Positions 20,100 to 28,619 of a stretch of 41,676 nt of DNA are shown here, piece by piece; position 1 is the stretch's first letter, and each line of letters begins with the position of its first letter. A program made the position numbers and the translations under genes. The notes under the pieces were generated by a model, which saw only the letters and a list, made by a program, of their open reading frames with translations, made no database searches and had not been told where the DNA came from. The stretch spans positions 1-41,676 of the forward strand of contig JAGXGL010000052.1 of assembly GCA_024636755.1 (NCBI GenBank). The letters run 5' to 3'. This DNA comes from Guyparkeria sp. GTDB taxonomy: Bacteria; Pseudomonadota; Gammaproteobacteria; Halothiobacillales; Halothiobacillaceae.

Positions 20100-20714
20100 A
20101 TGAGCGATTCCGACCAAAGCCCCGACAAAAGCCACTTCTTCGCCTATCTCTCGCGGATGAAGTACATCTACCGCTGGGGACTGATGCGCAATACACGCAG
20201 CGAGAACGTCCAGGAACACAGCCTGCAGGTGGCGATGATCGCCCACGCACTGGCGGTGATCGGCAACCAGGAATTCAGTGAGGACAACGACGTCGGTCGG
20301 GTGGTGAGCGTAGCGCTCTACCACGATGCCTCCGAGATCATCACCGGCGATCTGCCCACCCCGGTGAAGTACTTCCGCGAGGATATTCGGGATTCCTACA
20401 AGGCGCTCGAGGCGCATGCCGAGCGCAAGATCATCGGCCTGTTGCCCGACTCGTTGCAGGACTCGTTTGCCGAGGTGATCGAGAGCGCACGCATCGAGCC
20501 GGAGGTGCTGCGGCTGGTCAAGGCGGCCGACTCGCTATCCGCCTACCTCAAGTGCATCGAGGAGCGGGCCGCCGGCAACCAGGAATTCCGCCGCGCCGAG
20601 GAGTTCCTGTACGGCAAGCTCGACGAGATGACCGATCTGCCGGCGGTGGCCTTCTTCCGCCAGCGGTTCGTCGATGCCTTCGAGCTGACCCTCGACGACC
20701 TGAGCCACGACTGA
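20100..20714 (+). CDS. yfbR: 5'-deoxynucleotidase YfbR
   Basis: HD-domain phosphatase converting deoxynucleoside 5'-monophosphates to deoxynucleosides. Motifs match YfbR: FFAYLSRMKYIYRWGLMRNT, ENVQEHSLQVAMIAHAL (His), ALYHDASEIITGDLPTPVKY (His-Asp) and LVKAADSLSAYLKCIEE (Asp). It has 204 residues (E. coli 199). The start at 20100 follows AGGAAG; an in-frame start lies at 20070. It is downstream of dgt, so both act on the dNTP pool. It is convergent with the transhydrogenase-like pair, and its 3' flank holds a short 12-bp tandem repeat. Confidence 0.93.
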   Translation: MSDSDQSPDKSHFFAYLSRMKYIYRWGLMRNTRSENVQEHSLQVAMIAHALAVIGNQEFSEDNDVGRVVSVALYHDASEIITGDLPTPVKYFREDIRDSYKALEAHAERKIIGLLPDSLQDSFAEVIESARIEPEVLRLVKAADSLSAYLKCIEERAAGNQEFRRAEEFLYGKLDEMTDLPAVAFFRQRFVDAFELTLDDLSHD

Positions 20715-20733
20715 CGCGCCGCGGCATGGCCAG

Positions 20734-20779
20734 GGTCATTGCCGAGGTCATTGTCGAGGTCATTGTCGGGGTCATTTGG
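20734..20779. repeat. 12-bp tandem repeat, four copies
   Basis: GGTCATTG(C/T)CGA-type units begin at 20734, 20746, 20758 and 20770, an exact 12-base period with small changes in the last bases. The array lies between the convergent yfbR and PntB-like genes and overlaps the stop codon of the latter (20772-20774). Confidence 0.8.
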
Positions 20780-21674
20780 CCGACGTGGTCGACTCGCTCT
20801 CATCCCGTTCGTCGGTGGTGTCCTGTGTCTCGTCGGCGTAGAAGGGGCGCCGCGAGATCTGGCAGAAGGCGCCCTGGCCCTTGACGAAGTGGATCGAGCC
20901 GGCAACGACCAGCCCGCCGACCACCAGCAGCAACAGGCTGCTCTGCACGTAGCCGAGCGTGATGATGGCCACGCCCACCAGGCCGACGTGGCGAGCCTGG
21001 ATATGCAACAGGTCCTCGTGCCGTTGGGACAGGGCAGCAAGAGCGGCCCATTCGATCGCCAGCACGATCAAGAGAACCAGTGGCGCGATGGCCGCCTTCG
21101 GGTAGATCACCGCGATCACGCCGAGCACCCCGATGATCGCCAGCACGGCCCACTGGGCGATCCGCTGATTGCGCGAGGCGCGGTTCGAGGCGCGCAATGT
21201 ACCCTTCAGGCGCATCCAGTGGATCAGCCCGGTAATGCCGGTCCAGACACCGATGAAGATACCCACGACTGCGGCCAGCCGCAGATCCCAGGCGCCCAGG
21301 TAGAGGGTGGTCTGCTCCCAGCCGATCACGCCCAGCAAGGTGATGGTGATGCCGCTGCCGATCAGGACGATCGCCGCGCCACGCACCAGGTCGATCAGGC
21401 GGGTGTCCTGATCGCGGCTGGCCCGATACCACGGGGCCGCGGCCACGCCGAAGGCCAACGCGGCGATCGCGAGCCAGGCCTTCCAGCCCATGCCGGGCAG
21501 ATCGCCGGCTGCACCGGGAAAGAGCGCACCGGCGAGCACGATCAGTATCGCCAGGGGCAGCGCCCACATCCAGACCCGGCGGCGCCCCGGGTGGGTCAGT
21601 GCCGACAATGTGATTAGCACTAGCCCTAAGGCGAACCAGCCGGCGTTGTCGATCATCAGTCCGATGCCCATCAC
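20772..21674 (-). CDS. PntB-like membrane protein lacking the NADP-binding domain
   Basis: About 300 residues, roughly 9 predicted membrane segments, and a charged tail. Aligned from memory with E. coli PntB, the order of segments and loops agrees along the membrane part. DLRLAAVVGIFIGVWTGITG plus LIHWMRLKG corresponds to the PntB stretch [20 protein letters not shown] plus GKLCG, and GLVGVAIITL…SSLLLLVVGGLVVAGS corresponds to the last PntB helices. The NADP-binding domain III is absent, and the PntB proton-channel histidine (His91 in E. coli) has no counterpart. The start overlaps the PntA-like stop (GTGA at 21671-21674; an ATG follows at 21671). Function unknown; it could be a proton- or redox-linked membrane module. 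The family assignment is by eye. Confidence 0.62.
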   Translation of the reverse strand: MMGIGLMIDNAGWFALGLVLITLSALTHPGRRRVWMWALPLAILIVLAGALFPGAAGDLPGMGWKAWLAIAALAFGVAAAPWYRASRDQDTRLIDLVRGAAIVLIGSGITITLLGVIGWEQTTLYLGAWDLRLAAVVGIFIGVWTGITGLIHWMRLKGTLRASNRASRNQRIAQWAVLAIIGVLGVIAVIYPKAAIAPLVLLIVLAIEWAALAALSQRHEDLLHIQARHVGLVGVAIITLGYVQSSLLLLVVGGLVVAGSIHFVKGQGAFCQISRRPFYADETQDTTDERDESESTTSAK

Positions 21675-22027
21675 GACACCTCCTTGTTGGGACGTTCACG
21701 GGCGAACTGCTGTTCGCGCTCCTCGTCGTCGAGTAGCTCCTGCTCGTCCGGCTCGTCCGTCGGTTCGGTATGCACCTCTTGGCGCAGCAACAGAAAGGCC
21801 GTGGCGGCCGACTGGGCGCCGAAGAACACCGCGATGGTCGAGAGCACCAGCTCGAGCGCGCTCTGCGAGGTCAGCAGGGCGCTGACCGCGGCGACCACCA
21901 GAAAGCCGGCCAGGGTGGTCACGATCAGCAAGCCCCGTCCGCAGTGTTCCCGTTCGGCACGCAGGGCGCCGGTCAGGCCGAGCGTCAGTGCCAATAGCAC
22001 CACGTAGGCGGCGATGGTTGGATCCAT
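21671..22027 (-). CDS. PntA C-terminal (alpha-2) -like small membrane protein
   Basis: 118 residues with three predicted membrane helices (about 5-22, 32-52 and 58-81) and an acidic cytoplasmic tail (…EQELLDDEEREQQF). The last two helices, LLIVTTLAGFLVVAAVSALL and LVLSTIAVFFGAQSAATAFL, resemble the PntA C-terminus (NAISGIIVVGALL … [20 protein letters not shown]). Three helices is the count of split alpha-2 transhydrogenase subunits. A GAAGGAACA precedes the ATG. It starts 69 bases after trxB on the same strand and overlaps the PntB-like gene, so the three genes probably form an operon. Confidence 0.58.
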   Translation of the reverse strand: MDPTIAAYVVLLALTLGLTGALRAEREHCGRGLLIVTTLAGFLVVAAVSALLTSQSALELVLSTIAVFFGAQSAATAFLLLRQEVHTEPTDEPDEQELLDDEEREQQFARERPNKEVS

Positions 22028-22096
22028 GTCGGTGTTCCTTCAGTCTCGTGAGGGCCGATCATTCGACCGGCCGGATGAAGCGATGGTCAGTCGGGA

Positions 22097-23077
<981 letters not shown>

Positions 23078-23274
23078 TTATTCGGTGTGATTGTCGCCGA
23101 GGGGTGACGGCGACCGCCGGGCCGGCGTGAGTCCACTCGGTCCGGCAACGTGTGACGGGTTTGCCTAGAATGACCCGGGGTTGACCCGGTCTCGGGGTCG
23201 GCGACGCGTGTTGGCGCGTCGGCCGGGCACGTCCAGACTGTAGGATACTCGTCGAAAAATGTTGAGGCCATCGA

Positions 23275-24387
23275 ATGAATTACCAAGGTGAACCGGACTA
23301 CAAGCACGGCAGTGCGGAACGACTGGGGGTGCTGCTGCTGAACCTGGGTACGCCGGACGCGCCGGAGGCGCCGGCACTACGCCGCTACCTGGCGCAGTTC
23401 CTCTCCGATCCGCGCGTGATCGAGATCCCGAAGTGGAAGTGGTGGCCGATCCTGCACGGTATCGTGCTGCGCACCCGCCCGGCCAAATCGGCCGAGGCCT
23501 ATCGCTCGGTCTGGGATCACCACGGCGAGGGCTCGCCGCTGCTGACCATCGCGCGCCAGCAGCAGAAGGGCCTGCAGACTCGACTGTCCGAGCAGATGGC
23601 AGGCCCGGTCACCGTGGCGCTCGGGATGCGTTACGGCAACCCGTCGGTGCCCTCGGCCCTGCACGAGCTGCGCGAGGCCGGTGCCCGCCGCGTGGTCGTG
23701 CTACCGCTCTATCCGCAGTATGCCGGGGCGACCACCGCCTCGACGCTGGATGCCGTCTTCGACGAATTCATGCAGTGGCGCTGGGTGCCGGAGTTGCGCA
23801 CCATCAACCAGTACCACCGGGACCCCGGTTATCTCGATGCCCTGGCGGCGAGCATCCAGGAGCACATCGACGAGCACGGCAAGCCCGACAAGCTGATCAT
23901 GAGCTATCACGGCGAGCCCAAGCGCTACCTGCTCAATGGCGACCCGTACCACTGCCACTGCTACGTCACCTCGCGGCTGGTCGCCGAGCGCCTCGGCCTG
24001 TCCGAGGACGACTACATGGTCACCTTCCAGTCGCGCTTCGGGCCCGAGGAATGGCTCAAGCCCTACACCGACGAGACCTTGAAGGCCCTGCCCGGCCAGG
24101 GCGTCAAGCACATCGCCGTGATCTGCCCGGGCTTTTCGGCCGACTGCCTGGAGACCATCGAGGAGATCGGCGACGAGAACCGCGAGGACTTCGAGGAGGC
24201 CGGTGGCGAGACCTACCACTACATCCCGGCGCTCAACGACCGGGGCGACCACCTCGACGCCCTGGCGCGCCTGGTCCGTCAGCACACCCAGGGCTGGGTC
24301 GAACACAGCGAGTTCGACTCGGTCGAGGACCAGCGCGAGCGCGAGCGGGTGCGCCAAAACGCCGTCAAGATCGGCGCCAAGCAGTGA
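23275..24387 (+). CDS. hemH: Ferrochelatase
   Basis: Inserts ferrous iron into protoporphyrin IX, the last step of haem synthesis. Motifs: VLLLNLGTPDAPEAPALRRY, FLSDPRVIEIPKWKWWPILH, GSPLLTIARQQ, the active-site LIMSYHGEPKRYLLNGDPYH (His near residue 212) and CPGFSADCLETIEEIGDENR (Glu near 293). It has 370 residues. The ATG follows GAGG. Its stop is one base before the next start, so it is probably co-transcribed with the CinA-N-like gene. Confidence 0.97.
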   Translation: MNYQGEPDYKHGSAERLGVLLLNLGTPDAPEAPALRRYLAQFLSDPRVIEIPKWKWWPILHGIVLRTRPAKSAEAYRSVWDHHGEGSPLLTIARQQQKGLQTRLSEQMAGPVTVALGMRYGNPSVPSALHELREAGARRVVVLPLYPQYAGATTASTLDAVFDEFMQWRWVPELRTINQYHRDPGYLDALAASIQEHIDEHGKPDKLIMSYHGEPKRYLLNGDPYHCHCYVTSRLVAERLGLSEDDYMVTFQSRFGPEEWLKPYTDETLKALPGQGVKHIAVICPGFSADCLETIEEIGDENREDFEEAGGETYHYIPALNDRGDHLDALARLVRQHTQGWVEHSEFDSVEDQRERERVRQNAVKIGAKQ

Positions 24388-24388
24388 C

Positions 24389-25165
24389 ATGACCATGGTA
24401 GAAGCGGGCGGCCCGCTCGCCGGTATCGGCGTGCTGGTGATCGGCGACGAGATCCTCTCCGGTCGTCGGCAAGATCGTCACCTCGCGGCGGTCACCGAGC
24501 GCCTGGCGGCGCGTGGGCTGGTGGTCGACTGGGCGCAGTTTCTGCCCGACCGCGAGGTCACTATCGTCGACCTGCTGCGCCGCAGCCGCGCGGACGGCGC
24601 GACCGTGTTCTGCTTTGGTGGCATCGGCGCGACGCCCGACGATCTGACCCGGGTCTGTGCGGCAAGTGCCTTCGGGCGGCCGTTGGTGCGCCACCCGGAG
24701 GCGGCCGCGCTGATCGAGGCGCAGTTCGGCGAAAGCGCCTATCCCAAGCGCATCCTGATGGCCGATCTGCCGGAGGGTGCGGAGCTGGTGCCCAACCCGG
24801 TCAACCGGGTGCCGGGCTTTGCCCTCGATCGGCATTTTTTCCTGCCCGGTTTTCCCGAGATGGCGCACGCGATGCTCGATCACATCCTCGCCGGCCCGCT
24901 GGCCGGTCTGGGGGATGCGAGCTACGTGGAGCAATCCCTGTGGCTGGTGGACACCCCGGAGAGTGAACTGATCGATCTGATGGAGGCCTTCTGCGCGGCC
25001 CACCCGACCTTGCGGCTGTTCAGCCTGCCGGTGCTGTCGACCGAACGGCGGCTGCTGGAGCTGGGCTTCAAGGGTGAGCGTTCGGAGGTCGGTCGGGCGA
25101 TGATCGCGTTGGTCGCCGCCCTGAATGCCCGCGAGATCACGGTGCATTCGCAGCGCCCTGCATGA
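24389..25165 (+). CDS. CinA N-terminal/MoaB-MogA-like molybdopterin-binding domain protein
   Basis: A 258-residue protein built on the MoCF-biosynthesis fold, as in the N-terminal half of CinA. The opening GIGVLVIGDEILSGRRQDRH corresponds to the CinA start. FCFGGIGATPDDLTRVCAAS is the canonical GGxGPTPDD-type motif (Ala replaces Pro). The ending NREITVHSQRP-like part lacks the CinA deamidase domain. The chosen ATG is one base past the hemH stop; a second ATG follows at 24395. Stand-alone versions are widespread, with an unclear substrate. Confidence 0.82.
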   Translation: MTMVEAGGPLAGIGVLVIGDEILSGRRQDRHLAAVTERLAARGLVVDWAQFLPDREVTIVDLLRRSRADGATVFCFGGIGATPDDLTRVCAASAFGRPLVRHPEAAALIEAQFGESAYPKRILMADLPEGAELVPNPVNRVPGFALDRHFFLPGFPEMAHAMLDHILAGPLAGLGDASYVEQSLWLVDTPESELIDLMEAFCAAHPTLRLFSLPVLSTERRLLELGFKGERSEVGRAMIALVAALNAREITVHSQRPA

Positions 25166-25190
25166 GGGCCGTGCTCTCCGCCAAGGGGAT

Positions 25191-25218
25191 TGAACTTCAT
25201 GTGGCCAGCCCCATCTCA
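25191..25218 (+). promoter_or_regulatory. Candidate sigma-E-type promoter for degP/mucD
   Basis: TGAACTT (25191-25197), 16 spacer bases, then TCTCA (25214-25218) resembles the envelope-stress sigma factor consensus (GGAACTT N16 TCTGA/TCAAA). It lies about 95 bases before the protease start. One mismatch in each box; the protein it precedes is a typical member of that regulon. Confidence 0.42.
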
Positions 25219-25312
25219 TCCGTCTGGCCCCTTCTCGTTTGGTCCCTTTGATTTGGGCGGGGGCTCACCTGTTACCTTCCGCATGATTCCAAACCGGAAT
25301 AGGAGTTGGTCG

Positions 25313-26722
25313 ATGATGGCATTCGTGACAACCCGTCGAGCCGCGGTGTTTCTCGCGGTCGCATTCGCCGCGGCGATGTGGCTGCTGGGGTCGCCGGCCC
25401 AAGCGCAGTACCCGGATTTCGCCAAGCTGGCGAAGGACAACGCGCCCGCGGTGGTCAATATCAATACCGTCACCAAGGGGCAGCAGTCGGGCCGTTCGGG
25501 GCAGCCGCCGCAGATGCCGAATCTGCCGCCGGGCCCGATGGGCGACATGCTCCGCGATTTCTTCGAGCAGATGCCGCAGGGACCGATGCCGCGCGCACGG
25601 CCGGCGCAGTCGCTGGGGTCGGGCTTCATCATCAGCGAGGACGGTTACGTCATCACCAACGCCCACGTGGTCGGTGGCGCGGACGAGATCAGCGTTCGTC
25701 TGAGCAACCAAAAGGAGTATCGCGCCGAATTGATCGGCGAGGATCGGCGTACCGACGTCGCGTTGCTGAAGATCGACGCCGAGGACCTGCCCACGGTCAC
25801 CATCGGCGATTCCGACGAGGTCGCCGTAGGCGAATGGGTGCTGGCCATCGGCGCGCCGTTCGGGCTGGATCACTCCGCCACGCACGGCATTGTCTCGGCC
25901 ATCGGTCGTGACCTGCCCAACGAGACCTACGTGCCCTTCATTCAGACGGACGCGCCGGTGAATCCGGGCAATTCCGGCGGGCCGCTGATCAACGCCGCCG
26001 GCGAGGTGATCGGCGTGAACTCGCAGATCTACACCAGCTCGGGCGGCTACATGGGCATCTCGTTCGCGATCCCCGTGAACGTGGCGATGAACGTCGCCGA
26101 TCAACTCAAGGACACCGGCGAGGTGAGCCGCGGTTATCTCGGCGTGCTCATCCAGCCGGTCACCGACGAGCTGGCCCGCTCGTTTGGTCTGGACGACACC
26201 CAGGGGGCCTTGGTCGCGCAGGTCCAGCCGGATACCCCGGCCGCCGAGGCGGGGCTCGAGTCCGGCGACATCATCACCGAGTTCAATGGCAAACCGGTCA
26301 AGCGTTCCGGCCAGCTGCCGCGCCTGGTGGGCGCCGCGCCGGTGGGAGAGCCGGCCGAGGTGACGGTGATCCGCAATGGTGAGGAAATGCAGTTCGAGGT
26401 GGTGCTTTCCGAGCTGGATGACGCGGCGGTCGCCGGGGGCAGTGCCCTGTCATCGTACGGTTTGTCCGTCGCGCCATTGGAAAAGGCCGATCGTGGCAGC
26501 CTCGGGGTGCGTTACGGCATCGAGGTCCAATCGGTTGATCGTGACTCGCCGTTCGCCGGGTCGCTCGAGCCGGGCGACGTGTTGCTGGAGGTCAATCGGG
26601 CCCCGATGCGCAGCGAGTCGGATCTCATCGAGGCGCTGTCCGCGGCACCGGAAAAGCGCCCGGTAGCCATTCGCTTGCTGCGCCGTGGTCAGCCGTTGTT
26701 CCTGGCGGTCGATCTGGACTGA
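25313..26722 (+). CDS. degP: Periplasmic serine endoprotease DegP/MucD
   Basis: HtrA-family envelope protease/chaperone of the periplasm. Sec signal peptide with cleavage near AQA-31. Trypsin-like triad: His118 in VITNAHVVGG, Asp148 in RRTDVALLKID and Ser221 in PVNPGNSGGPLIN. Two PDZ domains follow (first around SRGYLGVLIQPV…, second around GIEVQSVDRDSPFAGSLEPG). A Gly/Pro/Gln/Met-rich loop after the signal region corresponds to the LA-loop area. It has 469 residues (E. coli DegP 474). The ATG at 25313 (a second at 25316) has AGGAG 7 bases ahead; the frame is open from 25190. A strong terminator follows about 75 bases downstream. Confidence 0.93.
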   Translation: MMAFVTTRRAAVFLAVAFAAAMWLLGSPAQAQYPDFAKLAKDNAPAVVNINTVTKGQQSGRSGQPPQMPNLPPGPMGDMLRDFFEQMPQGPMPRARPAQSLGSGFIISEDGYVITNAHVVGGADEISVRLSNQKEYRAELIGEDRRTDVALLKIDAEDLPTVTIGDSDEVAVGEWVLAIGAPFGLDHSATHGIVSAIGRDLPNETYVPFIQTDAPVNPGNSGGPLINAAGEVIGVNSQIYTSSGGYMGISFAIPVNVAMNVADQLKDTGEVSRGYLGVLIQPVTDELARSFGLDDTQGALVAQVQPDTPAAEAGLESGDIITEFNGKPVKRSGQLPRLVGAAPVGEPAEVTVIRNGEEMQFEVVLSELDDAAVAGGSALSSYGLSVAPLEKADRGSLGVRYGIEVQSVDRDSPFAGSLEPGDVLLEVNRAPMRSESDLIEALSAAPEKRPVAIRLLRRGQPLFLAVDLD

Positions 26723-26797
26723 AAAACGACTGCCGCCGGAGGAACTTCCAACCGGCCCATCCATCCCACTCCGTGGCTCCTCATGGATGAACCACTC

Positions 26798-26825
26798 CCC
26801 CGACCCGATGGTCGGGGTTTTTTTT
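26798..26825 (+). terminator. Rho-independent terminator after degP
   Basis: An 8-bp perfect stem, CCCCGACC (26798-26805) and GGTCGGGG (26810-26817), around CGAT, followed by eight T (26818-26825). It is one of the clearest terminators in the window. Confidence 0.95.
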
Positions 26826-26980
26826 GTGTGGCCTCCCGGAAAGAACAGCTACCCGATGCGCTCAGCGTGCCGGGGCAGGTTGTCGTCGAGGCCGTTCTGG
26901 CGCGGCGTCCTGCGCGCCCGGTTCAACCTGCTGCGGCCTTGGGAGGGCCCTTGTTAGACTCCACCCATTTGGACGAACAG

Positions 26981-27748
26981 ATGCGGGTAATCAGTTTCAA
27001 CGCCAACGGCATTCGTGCCGCGGCGCGCAAGGGGTTTTTCGACTGGCTGGCGACCACGGGCGCCGATCTCGTCTGCATCCAGGAGACCAAGGCCCAAGCC
27101 TGGCAGCTGGAAAAGGACCCGACCTTCTGGCCCGAGGGCTATCACTGCCGTTACGTCGATGCCGAGCGCAAGGGCTACAGCGGCGTGGCCATCTACAGCC
27201 GCATCCAGCCGGAGACCGAGACCGCCGAGATGGGGCTGGCGGAGTTCGATGCCGAGGGCCGCTACTGCGCCTTCGATCTGGGCGATCTCACCGTCGCCTC
27301 GCTGTACCTGCCGTCGGGGTCGGCTGGCGACCACCGGCAGGCCTCCAAGGACCGCTTCCTCGAGGCGTTCCTGCCCATGCTGAAACAGTACCGAGAGCAG
27401 GGGCGTTCGCTGATCCTCTGCGGCGACTGGAATATCGCCCACCGCGAGATCGACCTGAAGAACTGGCGCGCCAATCGCAACAAGTCGGGGTTCCTGCCCT
27501 ATGAGCGGGCCTGGCTCGACCGGGTGTTCGACGATCTGGGGTTCGTCGACGCCCACCGGACCCTCAAGCCCGACGTGGCGGAATACACCTGGTGGTCGAA
27601 CCGGGCGAATGCCTGGAACAACAACGTCGGCTGGCGGATCGACTACCAGATCGTCACGCCGGATCTGCGCGATCAGCTGGTCGAGGTGCAGGTCTATCGC
27701 GACGAGAAGTTCTCCGACCACGCGCCCCTGATCATCGACTATCGCTGA
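26981..27748 (+). CDS. xth: Exodeoxyribonuclease III (AP endonuclease family), copy 2
   Basis: A second endonuclease/exonuclease/phosphatase-fold AP endonuclease in the window. Motifs: MRVISFNANGIRAAARKGFF, LVCIQETKAQ, RKGYSGVAIYSR, LILCGDWNIAHREIDLKNW, YTWWSNRANAWNNNVGWRID and the catalytic KFSDHAPLIIDYR. It has 255 residues. The N- and C-terminal signatures (FNANGIRAA, NNVGWRIDYQ) differ from the 9851 copy and resemble the ExoA/Nape branch, so this is an old paralog, not a recent duplication. The ATG at 26981 was chosen because homology starts there; the frame opens at 26783, over the terminator. Confidence 0.93.
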   Translation: MRVISFNANGIRAAARKGFFDWLATTGADLVCIQETKAQAWQLEKDPTFWPEGYHCRYVDAERKGYSGVAIYSRIQPETETAEMGLAEFDAEGRYCAFDLGDLTVASLYLPSGSAGDHRQASKDRFLEAFLPMLKQYREQGRSLILCGDWNIAHREIDLKNWRANRNKSGFLPYERAWLDRVFDDLGFVDAHRTLKPDVAEYTWWSNRANAWNNNVGWRIDYQIVTPDLRDQLVEVQVYRDEKFSDHAPLIIDYR

Positions 27749-27819
27749 CCGCGCCGAGGTGGTTGGTACATCGCGCCGATTGTCCCGTGGGAACCCTGCG
27801 GCATTGCGGGCATCTGACT

Positions 27820-27825
27820 TATACT
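27820..27825 (+). promoter_or_regulatory. Candidate -10 box for the glycine-zipper lipoprotein gene
   Basis: TATACT (27820-27825) lies 35 bases before the lipoprotein ATG. No convincing -35 at 16-18 bases is seen, so this is weak. Confidence 0.3.
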
Positions 27826-27860
27826 TTTCAAAGACTCGTTAGCTCGTGCGGAGGTTCCAC

Positions 27861-28319
27861 ATGAAACACTGGATCACCATGGTGCTGGCCCTTGCCGGCC
27901 TGGCTTTTCTTTCCGGCTGTGCCAGCAGCCTCTCGAGTGATGCCTATTCGCGCGATTCGGCCCGCCAGATGCAGACCGTCTACTACGGCACGGTCGAGAG
28001 CATCCGCACGGTGCGGATCGAGGGCACCAAGACCCCCATCGGCACCGGCGCGGGCGCGATTGGCGGCGGCATCCTGGGCAACCAGGTCGGTGGTGGCTCC
28101 GGTCGCGCGCTGGCCACGGTCGGCGGTGTGCTGCTGGGCGGAATGGCCGGCTCGGCTGCCGAGGAAGGCATCACTCGGCAGACGGGTTACGAGATCAGCG
28201 TCCGACTCGACAATGGTCGGAGCGTCAGCATCGTGCAGGCCGCCGATGTATCCTTCCAGCCCGGCGAGCGTGTGCGGGTAATCGAGGCGCGTGACGGCAC
28301 CACCCGCGTGACTCGCTGA
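27861..28319 (+). CDS. SlyB/Pcp-like outer-membrane lipoprotein with glycine zipper
   Basis: The 152-residue lipoprotein has a signal peptide ending in the lipobox LSGC (Cys near residue 20). A glycine-zipper 2TM segment follows, with pieces GTGAGAIGGGILGNQVGGGS and VGGVLLGGMAGSAAEEG. A C-terminal SH3-like beta region reads ISVRLDNGRSVSIVQAADVS and QPGERVRVIEARDGTTRVTR. This order is that of SlyB/Pcp lipoproteins, which stabilise the outer membrane. GGAGG lies 6 bases before the ATG. The stop codon is two bases before the inverted-repeat element at 28321. Confidence 0.87.
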   Translation: MKHWITMVLALAGLAFLSGCASSLSSDAYSRDSARQMQTVYYGTVESIRTVRIEGTKTPIGTGAGAIGGGILGNQVGGGSGRALATVGGVLLGGMAGSAAEEGITRQTGYEISVRLDNGRSVSIVQAADVSFQPGERVRVIEARDGTTRVTR

Positions 28320-28320
28320 G

Positions 28321-28595
28321 CCAGGGAGCCTCTGCACGAATGCCATACCGCTCTGCGCGTCTTGAGCCGGGTAGATGCAAGGCGTTCGTCCGCTGCGGAA
28401 GGGTTCGTTCCCTTTCCAAGGACGACAACACAGCAGATGCCCGGCTCAAGATGCGCCCTGCGGGGCCTGTCGAGCCGCCCGTGCTCGGTGTTGCGTCGTC
28501 TTGACGTGACCGCCGGCACGCCGGCGACGACGCGCCTTGATCACGAACGGCTCGACAGGCCAGAGTGGCATGGCATTCGTGCAGAGGTTCCCCAG
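28321..28595. repeat. Nested inverted-repeat (MITE-like) element, three-way junction
   Basis: A non-coding ~270-base block between the lipoprotein gene and gmk. Outer arms 28324-28355 and 28561-28592 (32 bp) are complementary with three differences, two of them G:T wobbles on the plus strand. Inside are two stem-loops. Stem I is 28355-28371 with 28440-28456 (17 bp, one wobble), capped by a smaller GGAAGGG/CCCTTTCC hairpin. Stem II is 28464-28477 with 28548-28561 (14 bp perfect), with an inner GCGTCGTC/GACGACGC stem (28493-28500 with 28526-28533). CCAG occurs on both outer edges (28321-28324 and 28592-28595), possibly a 4-bp target duplication. No transposase is nearby. It could instead be a structured RNA. 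Confidence 0.82.
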
Positions 28596-28619
28596 AGGAA
28601 CGGATAACCAGACGGAGAG

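Noticed and set aside
28362-28607. An 81-codon frame inside the inverted-repeat element
   Set aside because: The sequence is explained by the nested palindromes; no RBS or known motif supports a protein.
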